A DNA stretch of 64,000 nucleotides from contig JAKSXM010000238.1 of NCBI GenBank assembly GCA_022575985.1, forward strand, positions 10,310,001-10,374,000, written 5' to 3'. Made by a program: the position numbers and the translations under genes. Shown here piece after piece: positions 1 through 11,449 of this stretch (position 1 is the first letter of the stretch; every line of letters starts with the position of its first letter). This stretch comes from Anagrus nilaparvatae. Lineage: Eukaryota > Arthropoda > Insecta > Hymenoptera > Mymaridae. The notes beneath the pieces were generated by a model. That model was not told the origin of the DNA. It ran no database searches and was given only the letters and a program-made list of their open reading frames with translations.

Positions 1-69
1 ATTCAATCAATTGATATAATATTCAAGCAGTATATTTTTAGTATAATATTAGTTCATAAATTTATTTAC

Positions 70-276
70 TTTCTTAAAATGAAACAAGCATCCTGCAAGT
101 TTAACATTATTATTAAAAGATGTTTTAAATACATTCAATGCAGCTCTTTCAAAATCTAAATTGAATGATTTGACGTTACTTTTTAACTCTGGAACTATTT
201 CCAAAAGTTTTGTAACAAAAGCAGTGTAAGCTTCAATGGTCCTTTTTGTCATCAATGCATAAACAACAGGGAAACC
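70..276 (-). CDS. MULE transposase, catalytic-core exon (partial)
   Basis: Minus-strand exon with an AG acceptor at 277-278 and a GT donor at 68-69, giving 69 codons in phase. It reads GFPVVYALMTKRTIEAYT followed by LLEIVPELK, DFERAALN and GCLFHF. This order matches the MULE transposase core, where FPLVYALMT.K.EEAY is followed by a DFE acidic motif and then GC.FHF. The DFE acid is one of the expected catalytic residues. It continues the exons at 2849-3544; the rest of the gene would lie left of the window. About 20 residues normally found between GDGTF and the PVVYALMT stretch are not visible. Either they sit in an unrecognised small exon or they were lost when the satellite array arose, so the gene may be dead. 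The family call is firm; functionality is not. Confidence 0.72.
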
Positions 277-687
277 CTATGTTAAAATCATATACAAGTA
301 TTGATAAATTTTAATTAATATTGTAAATGATAATGCTATTTTTAATCATTTTTTTACGTATTTTATAAGAAGCTATTTTTAAAAGCTAAGCTAAAGCTAG
401 TCTAAAGACTACAATAAGTTACATTTAAATAAAAAATATTTTTTATAGACAAGAAATTATAAAAAAGTGAGCAAACAAAAAATTAATAGTAAAATTCATA
501 CTAACATAATCCATATACTTAGCATGTAAGATGTATAACTGCATGAAATTTGGTATCCTAGGCACAATCTAAAAAGAACAAAAAATATTTACATAGCATG
601 AGCATTAAAAAAAAATTACTGAAATATAAAGTTTAAGATATTAAACATGGAATTCTTATATGGTAGCCCGTACGAAGCCACTGTAAA

Positions 688-2830
688 CGGTTAAAAAATT
701 CGAATTTAGAATGGCCCTAAACCCTAAGTACCGCAGTCAAGAAAAATTAATTAATATTTTAAAAATCCTATTATTTTTACCGAAATTTACGGTATTTGGG
801 TCCATTATTTGGAAAAATGGTTTAAAAATTCGAATTCAGCATGGCTCTAAACCCCAAGTACTGCAGTCAAGAAAACTTAATTAATATTTTTAAAATCATA
901 TTATTTTGACCGAAATTTGCGGTGCTGGGGTCCATCATTTAGAAACATGGTTAAAAAATTGTAATTTGGCATGGCCCTAAACCCCAAGTGCCGCAGTCAA
1001 GAGAAATTAATTAAAATTTTAAAAATCCTATTATTTTTACCAAAATTTGCGGTGTTTGGGTCCATTATTTGGAAAAATGGTTAAAAAATTCAAATTCACC
1101 ATGGCCCTAAACCCCAAGTACTGCAGTCAAGAAAACTTAATTAATATTTTTAAAATCATATTATTTTTACCGAAATTTGCGGTGCTGGGGTCCATCATTT
1201 AGAAACATGGTTAAAAAATTGTAATTTGGCATGGCCCTAAACCCCAAGTGCCGCAGTCAAGAGAAATTAATTAAAATTTTAAAAATCCTATTATTTTTAC
1301 CAAAATTTGCGGTGTTTGGGTCCATTATTTGGAAAAATGGTTAAAAAATTCAAATTCACCATGGCCCTAAACCCCAAGTACTGCAGTCAAGAAAACTTAA
1401 TTAATATTTTTAAAATCATATTATTTTTACCGAAATTTGCGGTGCTGGGGTCCATTATTTGGAAAAATGGTTAAAAAATTCAAATTCACCATGGCCCTAA
1501 ACCCCAAGTACTGCAGTCAAGAAAACTTAATTAATATTTTTAAAATCATATTATTTTTACCGAAATTTGCGGTGCTGGGGTCCATCATTTAGAAACATGG
1601 TTAAAAAATTGTAATTTAGCATGGCCCTAAACCCCAAGTGCCGCAGTCAAGAGAAATTAATTAAAATTTTAAAAATCCTATTATTTTTACCGAAATTTAC
1701 GGTGTTTGGGTCCATTATTTGGAAAAATGGTTTAAAAATTCGAATTTAGAATGGCCCTAAACCGCAAGTACCGCAGTCAAGAAAACTTAATTAATATTTT
1801 TAAAATCATATTATTTTTACCAAAATTTGCGATGTTTGGGTCCATTATTTGGAAAAATGGTTAAAAAATTCAAATTCACCATGGCCCTAAACCCCAAGTA
1901 CTGCAGTCAAGAAAACTTAATTAATATTTTTAAAATCATATTATTTTTACCGAAATTTGCGGTGCTGGGGTCCATCATTTAGAAACATGATTAAAAAATT
2001 GTAATTTAGCATGTCCCTAAACCCCAAGTGCCGCAGTCAAGAGAAATTAATTAAAATTTTAAAAATCCTATTATTTTTACCGAAATTTACGGTGTTTGGG
2101 TCCATAATAATGGTATTTGGAAAAATGGTTTTTAAATTCGAATTTAGAATGGCCCTAAACCCCAAGTACCGCAGTCAAGAAAACTTAATTAATATTTTTA
2201 AAATCATATTATTTTTACCGAAATTTGCGGTGTTGGGGTCCATCATTTAGAAATATGGTTAAAAAATTGGAATTTAGCATGGCCCTAAACCCCAAGTGCC
2301 GCAGTCAAGAGAAATTAATTAAAATTTTAAAAATCCTATTATTTTTACCGAAATTTACGGTGTTTGGGTCCATTATTTGGAAAAATGGTTTAAAAATTCG
2401 AATTTAGAATGGCCCTAAACCCCAATTACCGCAGTCAAGAAAACTTAATTAATATTTTTAAAATCATATTATTTTTACCGAAATTTGCGGTGCTGGGGTC
2501 CATCATTTAGAAATATGGTTAAAAAATTGTAATTCAGCATGGCCCTAAACCCCAAGTGCCGCAGTCAAGAGAAATTAATTAAAATTTTAAAAATCCTATT
2601 ATTTTTACCGAAATTTACGGTGTTTGGGTCCATTATTTAGAAATATGGTTAAAAAAATTTTAATTCAGGATGGCCCTGAACCCCAAATGCCACAGTCAAG
2701 AGAAATTAATTAATATGTTTAAAAGTAATTACGTTTTTAAGGAAATTTGCGTTGTTAGGGTCAATTAATTGGAAATATGGTTAAGAAGTACGAATTCAGC
2801 GCAACCATGTACCCCAAGTGTTTCAGTCAA
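688..2830. repeat. ~130-bp tandem satellite inside the MULE gene
   Basis: About 17 units, each starting near ATGGCCCTAAACCCCAAGT, recur at 711, 841, 971, 1101, 1231, 1361, 1491, 1621, 1751, 1881 and 2011, then after an 8-bp insertion at 2149, 2279, 2409, 2539, 2670 and about 2800. Two unit types alternate (CAAGTACTGCAGTCAAGAAAACTT and CAAGTGCCGCAGTCAAGAGAAATT variants), giving a 260-bp higher-order pattern. The last two units are the most diverged, as expected at an array edge. Short open frames inside it are a by-product of the period and are not annotated. It lies exactly between the GDGTF exon and the YALMT exon of the transposase. Confidence 0.95.
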
Positions 2831-2848
2831 GAATAAATAATATAATAA

Positions 2849-3544
2849 TTAATTAATTTTTTGGATAGTTACTTGAAATGTGCCATCGCCGAAAAATTGT
2901 GTAATTTTTCTCAGAAGCTGAATCATTTTATCAGTTATAAATATTAATATTATGCTACCATCATCTCCCTTTGTAGCTCCACGATAAATGTTTCCAAAAA
3001 TATCGCATCCTTGAAGCTCTTGATCTAATTCAGCTGGGGTTTTAGGCACTGGAGGTACATAAAGGCTTCTAGCTTGTTGCATAGCTGGCTTTAGTTTTCT
3101 AAAATTCATATCTAAAGCCACGTCATTGTACCTATACAAAATTAATAAAACCTTATTATTTAAATAATTTAACATAGTTTTAATCAATAAGATTACTTAC
3201 TGGCCTCCTACACGAATTAATTCATTTAAAATTGTTCTAAAATTTTTTAACGAGCTACCTGCTTGTTGTATACATTCACTTCTGCATGCTTGAATTTTTA
3301 AATAATTGGGCACTGCTTTATTACATTTATGCACTACATCCTCTGGCGGTATTTCGAAACTTCCGTCAGGGTACAAATATATCACATAATCAGCACAACC
3401 TTTTGAAATTCTGTACTTGCACCGCAATTTTAGAACATCGTTTCTTTTATCAGCATAATATATATAATTTTTATAATAATATTTTACACTATTTTCTCTG
3501 GAACCAGGAAATACAATTGGCAAATCCTCTCTTGGACAATCCAT
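2849..3544 (-). CDS. FLYWCH + MULE transposase, N-terminal exons
   Basis: Exon 1 (3544 to 3201) starts at an ATG. It encodes a FLYWCH-type zinc-binding domain: a YYYKNYIYYADKRN stretch, then LRCKYRISKGC with paired Cys, and a later HKCN, which supply the C-x-C and H-x-C ligands. A 69-bp intron (3200 to 3132; GTAAGT donor, TATAG acceptor) joins in frame to exon 2 (3131 downwards). Exon 2 carries SLYVPPVPKTPAELD and ends in the MULE motif FFGDGTFQ, whose Asp is the first catalytic acid. Transposases of this class bind their element ends through FLYWCH and cut with a DDE core. After GDGTFQ the frame soon stops at 2849; a GTAACT donor lies just before that. The next recognisable piece is at 276-70, beyond the satellite. 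The gene is divergent from the one at 3812, so both could belong to one transposon. Confidence 0.78.
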
Positions 3545-3811
3545 TATTTTTATATTTTTGATGGTAAAATTAAATTACATTGAATTCGAATCAAAATAAA
3601 AATATTATTTATTTTTTTTTATGTTTATTTTTTTGGTTATATTTTGCTTGTTTATATTGTTACCAACAACTTCAAGGTTCAAAGAAAAAGTCATACACGC
3701 GCTTAAATTTAAATTCATTAATTATTTAATAAATAATTTTGTAATAAAACGTGCTTTTTTGAAACATTTAATTATTTAATTATGATTTGAAAATATTATT
3801 AAGAAACGAAA

Positions 3812-4424
3812 ATGTCTCGTTTTGATAAACAATTTAATTTTAAAAGTAAAACATTTCCTCTCACTAAGAAAAACAGAAAATCTTTCAGATTAGAGGTTAA
3901 TTCCTCATTTCCAAAAGTAAATATTATATTTAAAATATTCGACAACGACAATAAAAAAAGTATTAAGTTCACGAAAAATTTTTGGAATCAATTAATATTA
4001 AAAGAAAAAAATATATTAAAAGCTATAGCAGAAAAAAAAGAAAAAGTAATATTTTTAAATGATGAAGTAAATGTTTTTTCAGAAATTCGGCATGAAAATT
4101 TAGCTATTTGTTTTCAACAAATTGGGGGAGAAAGGATAAATATTTTAGAAGAAACATTTAAATTTTTAATGTGGAAAAAGAGTAAATAAATACTTTTTAA
4201 AGATATTTTATTCTATAAAATTAAAAATGCTATAACATATTTATTTATTAGATTTAATTTCAAATTATTATGAAGAATTGGGTAAAAACATTATAAAAAC
4301 AGCTACTCGAATGCTACAGTTATTAGATGCAAATGAGACAAGGCAAACCTTTGACAAAAGAGTTCTGGAAAATTTGGAATATATCCTAACTGACCTTCAG
4401 TCATTTTCTACAAAACTAGTGTAA
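3812..4424 (+). CDS. Two-exon protein of unknown function (~180 aa)
   Basis: Exon 1 runs 3812-4181 from an ATG. A 70-bp intron (4182-4251) starts GTAAAT and ends TTATTAG, and exon 2 runs 4252-4424. Splicing replaces the apparent ending WKKSK with WKKNLISNYYEELG and extends the frame to ...LQSFSTKLV, stop at 4422. The protein is basic and Lys/Phe/Asn-rich at the N-terminus (MSRFDKQFNFKSKTFPLTKK) with a helical C-terminus. I do not recognise the family. The pattern VNIIFKIFDN...IKFTKNFWNQLI loosely recalls PC4-like single-strand DNA-binding folds, but this is a guess. It starts 268 bp from the divergent MULE transposase start, so an accessory ORF of that transposon is a reasonable alternative to a host gene. 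Confidence 0.6.
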
Positions 4425-5740
4425 AAATTTTCAACCAAAAATTTAGAGCTGCCAGTTTATTACTTTAAAAAGTCAAAATTTAATTAAAATTTTCATTTCT
4501 TATATTATCTGTATATATTTAATAATCATTGAGTTATTTCAATAAAATTAATTTTAAAAATATGATAATATTTTTTTCATAATTTTATCCTTAAAAAAAA
4601 AAAAAGTCTAGTGTTTCAGAGGGCCCTAGTTATTTGTTCAAGATAATCTTTGTTAAACTACTTTGTAAAAAAATAAATTAATAATACACGCCAATCATCT
4701 TTACGTCCATGCTTTTTTTCTGAATACTAAAAAATCTAGTTATTTTCTTTATTTTTATCGCAAATTGCATACATTTTTTTTTTAATCTGATATTTTTTAT
4801 CTGTATCCAAAAAAATTTTTCAAGTTTTTCAACAAACGTCCGTTTTTAATAAAAACTTAACTGAGTACGTATAAATTAGTACCAAGGACAGTAAAATTTT
4901 ATCATAATTATAAGATATTCCATTTTTTAACCAAATTTTAAAAAAATTTTAGCTTTCCCAATAATAGTGAAAACTGAATATCTTCAAAAGTACGACAACT
5001 GAACCGTAAAAGTATAGCCCACTTCACCCGCAGACTTTTTTCGTCATTTGATACTGGTTTTAATAAATAATTAAAAAAGAAAATTCAATAAATTTAGTTA
5101 TTAAATTATTAACAATTTTTCGTTAGGCAGATATTCGATTATTTATCAAAAATTACTGAACTCTTCTGAATTAAAATATGTTATTAAAAATTGATTAAGA
5201 AACTGGAAAACAAAGTTTTTAAGAGAATCCGGTTTTTTTTTATCTAACCTAACTTTAAAAAAAAGCTTGTGTACAATTTGGTGTACAAATTTTATATACA
5301 ATAAAATTATGGTGACAAAATTTTATACACAAAAAAAATGTGTTCAAAACGTATGTGTTCAAAAATAGTGTATAAACTTGACTGTGTACAAAATTTTTTG
5401 TGTACAGCGCCATACATGTCTTTAATCCTAAGGTAAGCAACTAAGTCCAGTTTATAAAGACTTATTCAATATCAACATATATAAACCGTCGTATTTCTAT
5501 CTCTACTTAAGTTTACTGCCCTTTGGGCTTTTATAATACTTGAAATTATCAAATGTTTAGTGAAACAGAACATATTCTACAAAATTATAATTTTTTTTAT
5601 TCTTTCTTTATACACAAAAGAAATTCTTGAAAAAAAGGCATTTATAGTACATAACAAAAATCTCATTAAGCTTAAAAAGTCAAGAAAGTATAAAAAAAAT
5701 TTATAGAAAGACCTTTGAGTCAAAAGAATACAATAAAACT

Positions 5741-5777
<37 letters not shown>

Positions 5778-6979
5778 TGACTAAGAGTGAGAAATTGAAA
5801 ATTGGATATACAGCAATGAATATAAGGGAAAAGAGAAATTATAATATTACAATTTTTTTGCAGTGTTTACTGTAAAAAATAATAAAACTTAAAGGTTTTT
5901 TTTATGTAAATAATTGAAGTTATAATAATTGGACTATGAAAAATAAAAAATGAATGTCAAAAGATATTTTTTCATATTTACTTTTTTACGTTTTTGATAT
6001 TGAAAAATATTTTTTATTCGTTGTTTCTTGAAAGAAGAAAAAATTTAATTTTATAAATTGTAATATTTTTTATTTCTCAGAAATTTTCTTTTTTTTTGCA
6101 AGATTAAAAATAAAGAAATTTGTTCTTACATTTAAATGATAAATATTTAATTTTCATTTACTATGATGTTTTCTTAACGTTTTTATATTTTTAAATATAG
6201 AAAATTCTTTCTTGATGCAATGTAGACATTTTTTTCCTTATTTTGTCTGCTTATGTCTTAGAGTATAAGAAATTTCTTGCATTTTAAGGAAAATATTTTT
6301 GATTTCCAAGGGGATCCCAACTTAGAAGTGAGAGCGTTTACTAATTTTTTAATATTAATATTATACCTTGGGTAAAATTTTTTAGTATTCAGAGTAATGC
6401 GGGTATCAGCAATTCAAATTTGAGTGTCCCCCAAAGTTTTCATTGATGTAAATAACGCAAATATATATAAACTTTATTTTAATAGTTGTGTAATATATAA
6501 CTAATACCAGATTTTTAAGCGTTACATACAAATTTAAAATACCCAAAATTTTGGCTTTTTCAAAAACAAAATATCAATCATATAAAGTCCAAAAGTTTTT
6601 TGTAATCGAAAATTATAGGTTAAAAAATATAAAAATTATTAACTAGACCTTAATTTCCTTTTATAGTATAATACTATAATTTAAATGTATGCTACATGTA
6701 AACATAGACTTTCTCGCAAGTGGATTGACTTTCTAACAGTATATATATAACCATCCTGTTCAAACAGTTGAAACATTAAAAATTCTGATCACTAAATTGT
6801 TTATTTTAAATTATATTTATTATTTTTGGATTAAATAGTTGGCCTTTATTTTATCTAGAATAAAACAAAGTATCTACGTTTATTAAATAATATCCCTTAA
6901 AGTCTGTTAGTTAATATTTTTGGTAGGGGGACATTTTTTATAAAATATTTTTTATAATTTTTTAAAAAATGTCAGATTT
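4425..6979. other. Non-coding AT-rich region
   Basis: No convincing coding sequence. It holds a low-complexity stretch at about 5265-5410 in which GTGTACA and TGTACAC words repeat in both orientations, a TAA/AAT trinucleotide microsatellite near 5738-5775, and one of the seven box-plus-TATA modules (6712-6750, listed separately). Confidence 0.7.
6712..6750 (+). promoter_or_regulatory. Box + TATA module, copy A
   Basis: TCTCGCAAGTGGATTGACTT, then 8 bp, then TATATATATAA; the box start lies 28 bp before the TATA start. No gene follows. See the finding on the seven copies; an snRNA-type (PSE-like) Pol III promoter is the favoured inference. Confidence 0.5.
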
Positions 6980-8664
6980 TTTTTTTCTTCCAATTTTTTG
7001 TCTTTTAGTGTTGAAAAAGGTCTGAAACAGTGAAAAACTTAAATCAATACTGTTTACCGGGCCTAAGAGCTCAAAAAACTGATATAAATCGATTTAAGGA
7101 AGTTTGAAAATATTTGCAATCTGAGAAATTTTGGGTTTATTTGCATAAAACAATTTGAATTAGTTAAAATTCCTTATAAATCAAGTTTTCTAATAAAAAA
7201 AGTGCTGATGAAATAGGGGAATTGGATTTTCTCGACAATTTTTATTTTGGATGAAATCGAAAGGGATATTGTCCGATTTTTTGATTTTTCAAAATTTTCA
7301 TTTTTTGTACCGAAAAAGGTTTGAAACAGTTAAAAACTTAAATCAATGCTGGTGATTGGGCCAGGGACCTCAAAAAACCTGATATATATGGATTTAAGTG
7401 AGTTTTGAAATTTTTTCATTTTTAGAATTTTCGGCTTTATTTGCATAAAACCACCTGAATTGGTTAAAATTCCATATAAATCAAGTTTTCTATTAAAAAA
7501 AGTGCTAATCAGAGGGGGGAACTGGATTTCGTTGAAAATTTTTATTTTGGTCAAAATCGAAAGGTACATATGGAAAATTGTCCACTTTATTGATTTTTCA
7601 AAATTTTTGTTTTTTTGGGCTGCAAATGGTCTGAAACAGTAAAAAACTTTCATGAATATGGTTCACTGAGTCGGAGAGTCCGAAAAACCTGATATAAATG
7701 GATTTAAGTGAGTTTTAAAATTTTTTCATTTTTAGACATTTTGGTTTTATTCGTATAAAACCACCTGAATTGGTTAAAATTCCATATACATCAAGTTTTC
7801 TAATAAAAAAAGTGCTAATCAGAGGGGGGAACTGGATTTTGTTGAAAATTTTTATTTTGGCAAAAATCAAAAGAGGTATATATGGAAAATTGTCCAATTT
7901 TTTGATTTTTCAAAATTTTTGTTTTTTTGGACTGCAAATGGTCTGAAACAGTAAAAAACATACATGAATATGGTTCACTGAGTCGGAGAGCCCAAAAAAC
8001 CTGATATAAATGGTTTTAAGTGAGTTTTAAAATTTTTTCATTTTTAGAATTTTCGGCTTTATTTGCATAAAACCACCTGAATTAGTTAAAATTCCATATA
8101 AATCAAGTTTTCTAATAAAAAAAGTGCTAATCAGAAGGGGGAACTGGATTTTGTTGAAAATTTTTATTTTGGCCAAAATCGAAAGGGGTATATATGGAAA
8201 ATTGCCAGTTTTTTGATTTTTTAAAATTTTTGTTTTTTTGGACTGCAAATGGTCTGAAACAGTAAAAAACTTACATGAATATGGTTCACTGAGTCGGAGA
8301 GCCCAAAAAACCTGATATAAATGGTTTTAAGTGAGTTTTAAAATTTTTTCATTTTCAGAATTTTCGGCTTTATTTGCATAAAACCACCTGAATTAGTTAA
8401 AATTCCATATAAATCAAGTTTTCTAATAAAAAAAGTGCTAATTAGAGGGGGAAACTGGATTTTGTTGAAAATTTTTATTTTGGCCAAAATCGAAAGGGTA
8501 TGGATGGAAAATTGTCCAATTTTTTGATTTTTCAAAATTTTTGAGTATGGAAAATGTTAGATTATTTTTTTTTCAAATTTTTTGTCTTTTTGTACTGAAA
8601 AAGGTCTCAAATAGTGAAAAACTTAAATCAATATGGTTCACTGGGTCAGAGAGCTCAAAAAACT
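6980..8664. repeat. ~310-bp tandem repeat, five units
   Basis: Units start with GATATAAATGG-like sequence at 7081, 7381, 7691, 8003 and 8313, at spacings of 300 to 312 bp. Each carries the same blocks: GGCTTTATTTGCATAAAACC, a TCAAGTTTTCTAATAAAAAA block, GTGCTAATCAGAGGGGG and GGTCTGAAACAG. Unit 1 and the truncated last unit are most diverged, while units 3 to 5 are nearly identical, suggesting recent expansion from the middle. The minus-strand open frames that recur in each unit (a KIKIFNKIQFPPLISTFF motif) follow the repeat and show no sign of being genes. Confidence 0.92.
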
Positions 8665-9054
8665 TTTTAAATATTTTTTTATTGAGATGCATTTTGAAAA
8701 TAAAGATAATATTGGTATAATAATAAAATTATGAAAAAAGTTCTTGTTTGCAATCAACATCTTACTGTATGTACAATTGTTTTTATTTATGAATTAAGCC
8801 ACAGTTTTATTACGACTAAACATGAAATATGATCTGAGGGGGTCGGTGCGCTTTAGCGCAAAGGAGGCTTTACCCCTTGTTATTAAAAAAAGATCGAACA
8901 AATTAAATTTTAATGTAAAAAACAAAGTTTTAAATACTTTTAAATAATAAATTTAGCAAGAACACAAAAAACCTTCAATAATAATTAAGTTTCCAGAAAT
9001 ATATAGATATATATACATAAATAATTAACTTGTTCTTTATATACGCTCTTTTAT
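8665..9054. other. Non-coding spacer
   Basis: AT-rich sequence between the 310-bp array and the 4-kb inverted-repeat element. A small GC-richer patch lies at about 8835-8880 (GGGGGTCGGTGCGCTTTAGC); I cannot assign it. Confidence 0.5.
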
Positions 9055-9063
9055 AAAATTAAA

Positions 9064-9710
9064 AGGAATAGAAACTTAGCAACCGATTTTTATAAAATAA
9101 AAAAAAAATTATGCCATCGTTTGCGCATTTTAATTTTAAGCTAATTCCCAAAATCTCGCGTTTGCGTTTTCTTTTATAGCCGAGAAATTAATTAATTAAA
9201 AACGTTTTATAACCCGTCTCCATACACGATAAAATGGCGTATAAGTGCGCGCATCTTGTCAACGATGCATTGTTTGTGGTTATCTTCTCACTCACAGAAG
9301 ATGATATTACCGACGTTACCGTGTCGTGTGTTTACTATTTATGAAGGAAGTACAAAAATGGACGTGGTGGAATCTCTTGTTTAATAAATATCATTTAAGT
9401 CAGATAAGTGATTATTTTTATTTTAATTAAGTGCTCATTATTGTTTTAAAAAAAAGATCAAATATTTCTTTGTAAAAAAATTCTTTTTTTCAGATACAAT
9501 AACTAAATCATTAAAGGAACGTTATTGGGTATTACTGGATGCTCGACTGGATGAAATAAATTTAGCCAGCTCAGAAACTTTAGAATGTTTATCTGGATTA
9601 AAGAATCTGTAAAAAGGCATCCAGATTTTTCTTTATTTGCCTTTATGAATCCAGCAACTGTTGTTCGAAAAAAAGATTTAGCAGCTGGACTTAGAAATCA
9701 ATTTACAGTT
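9064..9710 (+). repeat. Left terminal inverted repeat of the 4-kb element
   Basis: Inverted copy of 12467-13086. Distinctive shared blocks are GCCGAGAAATTAATTAATTA, CATACACGATAAAATGGCG, GATGATATTACCGACGTTAC and GTGCTCATTATTGTTTTAAA. The outer part is unique and promoter-like; the inner part is an MDN1-derived exon. Confidence 0.93.
9494..9710 (+). pseudogene. Midasin (MDN1/Rea1) AAA-domain fragment
   Basis: After a T-rich tract ending in CAG (9491-9493) the sequence encodes LKERYWVLLDARLDEINLAS, SETLECLSGL, and in a second frame VKRHPDFSLFAFMNPAT and KKDLAAGLRNQF. This matches the midasin AAA order: YWVLLDEINLA (Walker B), ETLECLSGLL, HP.F.LFA.MNPAT and KKDLP.GLRNRF (arginine-finger region). 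Midasin is the dynein-like AAA ATPase that remodels pre-60S ribosomes. The copy is broken: four extra residues (ARLD) split the Walker B motif, a stop follows KNL, and the reading frame shifts. The retained acceptor shows that genomic DNA, not mRNA, was captured here. Confidence 0.8.
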
Positions 9711-10402
9711 AAAAAAATTTAGCTGAAAAGATTAGAGATTCTTATTTAAATCGTCAACAATCCAATGTAAGCATAATGAAATTAGTTTATGGTGTTTTTG
9801 ATCAAAGAAATGATGAACAAAATATTGAAAAGGATAGGATATTGGTGGAATATTTCATGTAATAATGGAGAATCAAAAACGTCAATGGGAGGATCGTGAA
9901 TTAAAAAACCGAGATGAGAGCGTTTTCTTTTCTAAAGATTCACCTAGGGACTGGATTGATCAAGAAAATAAGGTTTTGATTCAAAATCAATTTGTTACAG
10001 GTAAATGGAAAGAATCAGAAGATGTTGAGGAGCTTCTAAAATTAGATGATATGGATGATAAAGTATATGGTGACTTTGAAGATTTTGAGACTGGTGAAAA
10101 ACATGAAGCCGAAAAAACAAGTGAAAATTCTAATGAAATTAGTGCAGCTGGCAACTGGAACAGTTGTAGAACTTGACAAAAGTCGTAAAATAGTAAAAAA
10201 ATTAAAATTAACAGGTGTACCATTAAAAATTTATAAAAAAACTGCTTTTATAAGAGACGTGTTTAACTCTTCATTAGAAGTTGCCAAATTTGAAGGTGCA
10301 AAAATTAAAACTGTATCAGGAATTCGAGGTCAAATTAAGAAAGCTGTTTCAAAACCTGAAGGTTGTTTTCGTGCTATCTTTGAAGACAAAATACTTAATT
10401 AA
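9711..10402 (+). pseudogene. BMS1 ribosome-biogenesis GTPase fragments
   Basis: Successive pieces resemble BMS1, the nucleolar GTPase of 40S assembly. They are AEKIRDSYLNRQQ plus MKLVYGVF; then FVTGKWKESEDVEELLK and [13 protein letters not shown], which in BMS1 read FVTGKW...ELYGDFEDLETG; then [40 protein letters not shown] and [14 protein letters not shown], ending [15 protein letters not shown], which is the conserved C-terminal domain. The [10 protein letters not shown] block and the C-terminal domain are separated by over 200 residues in BMS1 but here are fused at about 10140 with a frame change, so an internal part was deleted. An in-frame stop lies near 9860. The start of BMS1 with its GTPase P-loop is absent. 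No introns are visible within these pieces, unlike the Pro/Ser-rich fragment in the same element. Confidence 0.82.
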
Positions 10403-10681
10403 ATTAGTAATAATAAATAAAAATTTTTTGAATTTTTGCTCTATAATTTATTATTTTTAATATAATTATTTTATCTAATAAAAATTTCTTGCCTCATTTC
10501 TTCCAAAAGTAATGATTTTTTCAAAATATTGCACGATTTCATTAAAATTTGAATTTAATAGTTTTTATAGAAAATTTTGACTGATTTGTGAGACGTAAAC
10601 ATTAAAAGTGGTTTTAAATATTCGCAGATTTATATTTATCTATGTACCTAAATTGTAAAAACTAATTTAAAGTTAGTGCTA

Positions 10682-10750
10682 TCTGGGTAATTGCTGTCTC
10701 GCTAAAAAATATGAAAAAATTTTTTAGCGAGACAGCATTTACTCAGGTGG
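10682..10750. repeat. Perfect 18-bp-stem hairpin
   Basis: GCTGTCTCGCTAAAAAAT (10693-10710) pairs exactly with 10719-10736 across an 8-base loop, and the stem extends outwards with few mismatches (CTGGGTAAT against ATTTACTCAG). It could be a tiny MITE relic or a pre-miRNA-like foldback; the sequence does not decide. Confidence 0.7.
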
Positions 10751-10762
10751 CATATACATGCA

Positions 10763-10905
10763 CTCAAGAATTGCAGCTTAAATGACCTAACTCAGTTTCG
10801 TATTTATAAATTTCTTCTAACAGATGTGTAAATTGATCAGGAATCATTGAATTTACACTATTATATCCTTTAACAACAATTTTTCTAAAATGTCTAACTT
10901 TTAAA
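10763..10905 (-). pseudogene. Unidentified coding-like fragment
   Basis: The minus strand reads VRHFRKIVVKGYNSVNSM then IPDQFTHLLEEIYKYETEL before a stop. Amino-acid composition and codon use look protein-coding against the AT-rich surroundings. I do not recognise the source protein. Given its position it is probably another captured gene piece. Confidence 0.4.
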
Positions 10906-11449
10906 ATGTAAATAAAATAGTATCATATAAATTAAATAAATAAAATCAAGTAACATTAAATATAATTTGTTTATTTTACAAATAATTTATACAATTTAAA
11001 ATTAAAATAACAATTGTAGTTTAAATTATATAAAATATATCTACTCATATAATAAATATATCCAATTGATTAAATGCGATAAAAAAAATAAAATCATAAA
11101 TTTCATTAATAATTGTATATATTATATTTTATTAGCAAAAGTTTATCTATTTCTTTAATATGAATTTTAAATTAAAATTTGACATTAAAAATATTAAGAA
11201 AAATTGTGTCTTTAGTTTTATACATTAATATCATTTGGCACAAAATTTTCTTAAAATATAGTATTAACAAATATTCATACAGTTGGATTTTACATTTAAT
11301 TATAGATGATGAAATATTTATTTGTATGAAAAAAAAAAATTAAAGCTTTTACGCCAAGAATCACTTTATTAAAAAAGTTATAATTTAATGGAAAATTTGC
11401 AACTTTTAGTTAAATTAGTTTATTTATTTACAAATATCATACTCTCAAG

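Noticed and set aside
7330..8535. Repeated minus-strand frames with KIKIFNKIQFPPLISTFF
   Set aside because: They are by-products of the 310-bp tandem repeat; the frames begin at different non-ATG codons in each unit.
9987..10223. 78-residue minus-strand frame over BMS1
   Set aside because: It is the antisense shadow of the clear BMS1 coding signal.
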